A DNA stretch of 64,000 nucleotides, from positions 6,758,001 through 6,822,000 of the forward strand of contig NC_091272.1 in assembly GCF_042100115.1 (NCBI RefSeq). The letters run 5' to 3'. The translations under genes were made by a program, and so were the position numbers. Positions 57,588 to 64,000 of this stretch are shown one piece after another. This DNA is from Alternaria dauci (Eukaryota > Ascomycota > Dothideomycetes > Pleosporales > Pleosporaceae). The first letter of the stretch is position 1. Each line of letters begins with the position of its first letter. The notes under the pieces were generated by a model. The model did not search any database and had not been told where the DNA came from. It worked only from the letters and a program-made list of their open reading frames with translations.

Positions 57588-58063
57588 TGTTACAAGGTAA
57601 CAAGGAATTGCTTCCCTTTTATACAGGTCGCATGAAGGAAGACCATCAGGCGGACACGATAGACGAAAGTGGATCTAGGGCGGGGCCCAGATCACATGAA
57701 AGGAATAGCATCCCGCCAAGACCTAGCCTCCGGGAGGCCAGTGAGGATCAGGAGGTCACGGCCCTCCCAGGCCTCCCTCTTAGAAGGGAGGGCAAGGAGG
57801 ACAGGACCTATAGCAATAGGTATAAGAATGTGTTAGATCTCATTATTACACTCGTTGTGGTCAACTCAAATAGTTCATCTCTTACACAGATTGTCAACTA
57901 GTTATTCTATCGTTTATAGAATTAGTATTGTTTATCCTTTAGTTACAACGATAACTCTTTTCCACCTGATCATTCCATACGATACCTTACGGACTACCGC
58001 CTTAGTCTATCTCGCCTTAGTACAGACCGAGCTTAGAGAAGTATAGCCTACCCCCGTGTAACA
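57588..58063 (+). repeat. 3' LTR (476 bp)
   Basis: Same length as the 5' LTR, with tgttac and gtaaca ends, 16 mismatches to it (15 transitions). At most of the mismatches one LTR keeps the C or G and the other carries the T or A; at about half the context is CpA/TpG. Confidence 0.95.
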
Positions 58064-60279
58064 AGGAAGTTCTCTAAAGTAGAACTTAACTATAATATTT
58101 ATAATAAGGAGTTACTAGGACTAGTTAATTCCTTTAAATAGTAGGAGGTCTATTTATTAGGACTACTATATTAGATTAAGGTTTTTACTAATTACTAGAA
58201 CTTAGTAACGTTTATAACTATAAAAAAACTTAACTAATAATAAGTTTAATAAGCTAAGATACTAGCCTAGTTTAACTTTAAGATAATATACTACGCTAGA
58301 ATACTTAATAGAGCTATAGATACTCTAAGTAGGAGATCTAATTTACGTAAAGATAGTTATAAAGAACTATATAATACTATATTTAAGAAGATACCTAATA
58401 GTACTTTATATTATAACTAGCTAGAACTAGCTAAGATAGCTAAGGTAGCTAAGTAGGTAGAAACACTTTAGTAGTAATAGTAGTAGAGAGTAGCTAGCTA
58501 GTAGTTTAAGCCTAATAAAAATAGCTCTAATAAACTATTATAAGATAAGTAAGAGTACTAAGATATAATTTAAGGTAATTAAATATATATACCTCTACAC
58601 CTAAGATTAAATCTTATTAAGGAACTATATAAGTCCCTAGAGTTTAGATATATATTACTAGAAGAGATAGTTAGACGTTTAGTAAAGGTATTTATAATAC
58701 TACGCTTATAAGTAAAGGTATAGGACGTCCTAGGTAACTATTTAGCTTATTACTAGAATAAGCCTAAGAGATATAAGCCCTATAGCCTATTATAACCCTT
58801 ACTACTACTAATAAGACTATAGAGTAGCGTAATAATAGACTTTATAGTAAAGCTCCTAAAATTATTAGAACTAGGATCTAGAAGATTATATAATATAATC
58901 CTAGTTATTATATACTAATATACAAAAGGAGTAAAGTTTATACCTACTAAAGAAACTATTATAGTAGAAGAATACGCGTATAAGGTTAGTAAGGCACTAA
59001 TATTAGAATATAGGATACCTAAAGAGTTTATTACTAATTATAATAAACTATTTACTTCTAAGTATTAGAATATATTCCTAGTAAAGTTAGGTGTAAAGAA
59101 GAAGCTATTAACTAGCTTTTACCCTAAAATAGATAGCTAGACAGAACAAATAAACTAGACACTAGAATAGTATCTAAGGATATACACTAATAAGCTATAA
59201 GATAACTAGGTTAAACTCTTACTAATAGTATAATTAGCCTATAATAGTACTAGGTCTATAATAATAAAGTACTTACTACACTACGCGAACTATAGATATA
59301 AGCTAGTTACTTATTAAGATCTAAAGGATATAGAAAGTATTATAGTAGGTGTAGACAATAAAGCCTACTTAATACAAGAACTATATATAGAACTAAGTAA
59401 GAATATAGCTTATAGGAACCTTATAATAGCTAAGGTAGCTAATAAGTAAAGGATTAAGGGACTAACCTTTAAGAAGGGGGATAAAGTTTTCCTATTATAA
59501 TAAAACTTAAAAACTAAGCAACTAAGTAAGAAACTAGATAACCTCTAAGTAGGACTATTTAAGGTTCTAGAGGAAATAGGTAAAGTAAACTATAAACTCT
59601 AACTCCTACTAGGTATATATATCTACCCTATCTTTTATAAGAAACTCCTAGAAAGAGTACCTCTAGATACTAAGCTAGCTACTAATATAGAGCTTAAAGA
59701 TAATAAGTATAAGGTTAAGGAAATTAGGGACCTATAGAAAATTAGTTATTAGTAGAAATACTTAGTTAAGTAGTTAGGATAGCTAGAGAGCTAGAACACT
59801 TAGGAACTAAAGGAAAATTTAATAAACTATAAGTTATAGGTATATAAGTACTATTAGAGATACTTAAAGAATAGAGGACTAGGTCCTTAAAAGAAGAAAA
59901 GAATTTAGAAAAAGGATTAAAAGAAGTGTTATCCTATAACTAGCCTAAGTTAGTTAATAGTCTAGGTAGTAATAGTTTAGTTAATTAAAAGTCTATACTA
60001 GGGGTAGAGTTCCCCTTAGCTTACTCTTTCGCGCGATCCTAAAGATTTAGAATAGTAAGATCTTAATTAGTAAATACTTACTCTTACGCCTTAGCCTTTA
60101 GAAGTTCTAGCTTACTCTAAGCTAGCTAAGCTTCTAGCTATATAACCTCTAAATACTTTATATACTTCTTATACTAAACCTTCTCCTATTCTTCCTTAGA
60201 AATAAATAAGCTATACTTAGCCTTTACTAAAATATAACTAGTATAATAACCTAACTTAGTATCTATAAAGTAATAAAGG
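58064..60279 (+). mobile_element. Dead gypsy element, second part (RNase H, integrase, chromodomain region)
   Basis: The continuation of the element interrupted at 50891. It begins with the target duplication aggaa, then picks up gttctctaaagtagaactt, matching the intact RNase H region right where the left part stopped. It follows the intact pol through integrase (about 58700-59200) and chromodomain (about 59690-59820) to the antisense frame at its end, all with C-to-T/G-to-A change. The match ends at 60279, where a different LTR-like sequence begins. The 3' LTR of this old element is therefore missing here or lies beyond the window. Confidence 0.85.
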
Positions 60280-63200
60280 TGTAACGTATAGGACACAGCT
60301 TAGCTAGAAGGGCACTAAGGTCCTAATATAATTACTTCTCTTATTATCTTTATAGAGGAGGAACTTACTCTTAACCTACGCTTTACGCGTAAGAAGACTA
60401 GTAAGAATTATTATTATTACTTCCCCTAGTATACTATTAGAATATAAAGCTATCCCCTACTATTCTCTTATAGTATAAAGTAAATACTATTACCTATAAC
60501 TACCCCTTATATAATAATTCTTCTCTCCTATAGGGTAAATAGTCTAGGGATAGCTCCCTTAACGCGATCTACTACCTAAGCTAAGGTAGGGAGCTAAAGT
60601 TCTAGCCTTTTAAGCCTAATATAAATACTATATAGTAAATATATACTACTAGTAGAAAATATACTTATAATACTAGAGGAGCGTATTATAGCTATTAAGA
60701 GATAATAGGATAAACTACTTACCCTCTAATAGCTATATAAGCTAGAAGATAAAGTTATATAGCTAGAAGAAATAGGATAAGGTATACCCTAAGTAGAAGT
60801 AAGCTATATTACCCTTAGCACTAAGGATCTTATTACGTATACCTAACGTATACCTAAACCTATAGGTGCTATATACCTAAAATATACTTTAAAACCTAAG
60901 GACCCTATAGAGTACTAAGGAAAAATAATTAAAGAATATTATAAATTTATCTATTCTTATAAGATAGCTTTTTAACTACTACTATAAGAGTTTTCTACTA
61001 ACTATAATAAAGTTTTATAGTCTATATAGTATATAGGAAGAGAACCTAAGGAGCTTTAGTATACGTACTACGAGCGTACGTTTAAAGTATAAGGGGAGGA
61101 TCCTACCTAAGAATACTTTAAGTAGTACCTACTTAACTTACTTTCTAATCCTATTAACTATAGTCTTAAAGTAGCTATAGCGTATAATAATACTATATAG
61201 TAAAAAGACTAGATAGTTTACTCTTTTACTACTTACTTAGAAGTTCTAGAAGACTAACTCCCTACTTATATTAAAGAGTAAAGGGTGTAATACTTATTTA
61301 TAAAACTATAGCTTAAGGTATAGTAAGCTATTACTAACTATTACTAAGTTTTAGCTACTAGAGAGGACCTTATTATATTAGTATCTATACTTAAAAGAAA
61401 CTTATATAGAGTAGCCCTTATATATAAATAATAGGCCTAAAGCGCTTATAAGGGAAAGTGTAGAGAAGCTCTTTCTCTAACCTTATAGTATAACTTACTA
61501 AAGAAGCTAAAAGATAATAGCTTAATTATATACTTTAAGTACTAGAAGAAGAGGTACTATACTAATAAGTACTAAAGTAGTAACCTAAACTAAGTACTTA
61601 TTAATATTAACTAAGTAGGAAAAGGGTAAGCCTCCCTAAAAATCTAGGATTAGTAAGGTAGTTACTAATTAATATCTTACTAGGTATAAAGCGTATATAT
61701 AGTATATAAGTAGAATCTAGTTAAGAAAAAGAACTTAAAGTTATTCTTAATCCTTAAGTAAATATTAGTCTAATTAGTTAAATTACTACTATAGAAATAA
61801 GTATAAAGCCTATAGAGAATATAGAGCTCCTAAGATTAGGATAGATTAATCTATAATATTAAGGCACCTACGTAGTATACGCGTTCTAAGTATACTTATT
61901 AGATAATAATAGTATAGAACGCCTTACCTAAGTAACTATATATAAGGTAAATAAAGAGGGACTTCCTCTTCTCCTAAGGAATCCTTTTCTTAAATAAAAG
62001 GATATTTTTATTAATTATAAGTACTAAAAATAGCGCTAAGGATTAACTAAAGCTAATATTTAGTTAGTAAGTATAAAGACTCTCTAAAAAAGTAAAAAGG
62101 ATTTTAGTTTTACCTACCTCTTAGGAACTCTCTAATTAACTAATACTTTCTTAGACTATAATATATATATATATAATATCTATATAGTATAGGAACTACG
62201 TATCCCTAATACTTTATTAGAATATATAAATATATTTAATAATATAAAGGCTATAACTCTTCTAAGTTATAAGAGTTTAGATTATATAATTCCTATCTAA
62301 CTAAGTAAAGAGCTACTATATAAACTACTATATATACTCTCTTTATATAAGCTTTAACTACTCTATAAATATATAGAAAAGGCTCTTTATAAGGGATAAA
62401 TCTAATATAGTACTAGCCCTATAGGCTTACTAATTATCTTTATACTAAAGAAAGATAGTATACTTTACCTTTATATAAATTATAGAGGTCTAAATATAGT
62501 TACTATAAAAGATTATTACTTACTCCTACTTATTAGAGAGATACTAGATTACCTATTAGGTATATAATACTATATAACACTAGATCTTAAGGATACCTAC
62601 TATTATATATAAATAAAAGTAGGAGATAAATAGAAGATAGCTTTTTAAACTTAATATAGCTACTTTAAGTACTTAGTTATACTTTTTAAGTTAACTAATA
62701 CTCTAATAAGCTTTTAGGCCTATATTAATAAGGCGTTAAGTAGATATTTAGACTATATTTATATAGTTTACTTTAATAATATTCTTATCTATACTTATAA
62801 TAATAATCTTAAGCTATACTAGCGCGTAGTACACGCTATACTTTAGTCCTTTAGGGAAGCTAAACTTTATATAAACCTAAAAAAGTATACCTTTATAGCT
62901 ACTAAAGTCTATTTCTTAGGATTTATTATTATAAGGAGTAGTATTCGCGCTAATCTTATACGTGTAGAGATAGTACTCTAATAGCTAACCCTAACTAGTA
63001 TTAAGGAGCTATAATCCTTCTTAGGGTTTACTAATTTCTATTAATACTTTATTAAGTGCTATACTTAGGAAATAGCCCCCCTTACTAATATTCTAAAAGG
63101 GAATTAAGTTTTCTACTAAGATAATACTATAGAAGCTACCTATCCTACACTACTTTAATAAATTACTATAGATTTATATTAAGATAGATACCTTAATATT

Positions 63201-64000
63201 TATAATCTTAAGTATACTTTCTTAGCTATTTAATAATAAGAAATAGTACCTAGTAGTATTTATCTTAAGAAAGCTTTAGGCTATAGAACTAAATTATAAG
63301 GTATATAATCTAGAACTTCTAGCTATAGTATATAGCTTTAAGTAGTAGTAGTATTACCTAGAGGGTACTTATTATACTATCTAAGTTTTAATAGATTATA
63401 ATAACCTATACTCTATACGCGCTATATAGAGGCTTAACCCTTATTAAGTATATTAGGTACTCTATTTAAGAGTATTTAATTTTAAAGTAAAATACTATTT
63501 AGGGAATACTAACCTAGTAGATAGACCCTTAAGAAGAGTAGATTATAAGTAAGAGAATATATCCTTAACTTAGTTATTACCTACCTTATAGAATAAGCTT
63601 CTAGTAAGGAATAAACTTAGTAGAGTAAGAGGATCTATACTTAAACTTAGTCTAGTAAGCGCGTATAAGATATATATTATTAATATTTATAGAACTAGTT
63701 AGGTCCCTACTACTAGTACTATAGGATATATACTATATATACTATACTTACTAGCTAAGGTATTAGTTAGTAGTAAACCTATATTAGTAGAGTCTAAAGC
63801 TTTACTAGATATTCTACTCTAGTTATAGTAAAGGGACACCTTTACCTAGTAGTAAGTTATAAACTCTAAGTAAGTTTTATATACTTAAAGCTATAGAGGT
63901 ATATAAGTTTAGCGCACTAATTATAAGGAAGTCCTAAGATATAATAGTAGAATTTATATTCTAGAGGAACTAGCTATTAGGTAAGAAATTTTATCCTAAT
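60280..64000 (+). mobile_element. Second dead Ty3/gypsy element (RIP-degraded), continues past window
   Basis: Starts with an LTR-like sequence tgtaacgtataggacacagc. Further on it reads as a gypsy element in the plus direction with TAG/TAA decay: a gag-like block about 60900-61450, and a decayed zinc knuckle YFKYQKKRYYTNKYQ near 61531 in which Tyr replaces Cys through RIP. The RT about 62430-62950 has YFNNILIYT (YLDD-type core) near 62770, followed by FLGFIII; RNase H lies about 63180-63550, and the integrase start is close to the edge. It differs from the family at 50.9-58.1 kb. A 77-bp stretch at its start occurs in inverted orientation at 6661-6735 in the left block. Confidence 0.75.

Larger units (their letters stand above)
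50892..58063 (+). mobile_element. Structurally complete Ty3/gypsy LTR retrotransposon with chromodomain
   Basis: A 7172-bp element with two 476-bp LTRs, gag, pol in the order protease-RT-RNase H-integrase-chromodomain, a polypurine tract and a 5-bp target duplication. The order of domains and the C-terminal chromodomain place it among the chromoviruses of the Ty3/gypsy group. It is inserted, in the same orientation, in the RT/RNase H region of a RIP-degraded relative. It carries a few in-frame TAG stops in gag and pol, so this copy is probably not autonomous. An extra antisense frame lies near its 3' end. Composition is normal, in sharp contrast to the flanks, so it arrived after the flanks were mutated or has so far received only light RIP. 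Confidence 0.95.

Noticed and set aside
1..64000. CRISPR arrays, tRNA or rRNA genes, telomere repeats
   Set aside because: I looked for spaced palindromic repeats, tRNA-like box sequences and TTAGGG arrays and saw none that I could support; a covariance-model search could still find a tRNA.

Overview
The window is nuclear DNA of a filamentous ascomycete, probably a dothideomycete of the Pleosporales type. The evidence is short 43-130 nt GT-AG introns, a two-speed layout of gene-rich and very AT-rich blocks, CpA/TpG-directed C-to-T decay typical of repeat-induced point mutation (RIP), and fungal gene families (Yap1-like bZIP, PTH11-like rhodopsin-fold receptor, PL3 pectate lyase, HD-type cyanamide hydratase). 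The species cannot be named from the sequence alone.

Layout. 1-7021 is a RIP-saturated, AT-rich block with a dead Ty3/gypsy element on the minus strand. 7022-45470 is a gene island of normal composition. 45471-50891 is again RIP-degraded: a pogo/Fot1-type transposase fossil followed by the first part of a dead gypsy element. 50892-58063 is a structurally complete gypsy element of the same family (two 476-bp LTRs, 5-bp target duplication AGGAA) inserted into the reverse transcriptase/RNase H region of that dead relative. The dead host element resumes at 58064 and runs to about 60279. A second, different dead gypsy element fills 60280-64000.

The gene island has two halves. The left half (7.0-23.7 kb) is accessory: a two-Rossmann flavoprotein, a small cysteine-rich secreted protein, a secreted epoxide hydrolase with a frameshift, a frameshifted ankyrin protein, a long secreted protein with two in-frame stops, a PL3 pectate lyase and an HD-domain cyanamide hydratase-like enzyme. 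Three of these seven genes are broken. The right half (24.4-45.3 kb) holds housekeeping and regulatory genes: PAN2 (mRNA deadenylation), SPF30/SMNDC1-like Tudor splicing factor, a Yap1-like oxidative-stress regulator, a seven-helix receptor-like protein, a secreted tyrosinase, a large disordered nuclear-type protein and a flavin-dependent amine oxidase. These look intact.

Most unusual signals: (i) an antisense Cys-rich/coiled-coil ORF at the 3' end of the gypsy element, still recognisable in the RIP-decayed copy; (ii) five CX3-4CX2H motifs in the Gag tail that continue across two in-frame TAG codons; (iii) a canonical A AAA AAC slippery heptamer in the correct register between gag and pol; (iv) three copies of a 68-80 bp sequence, each flanked by 12-14 bp direct repeats, two of them forming an inverted pair upstream of the ankyrin gene.
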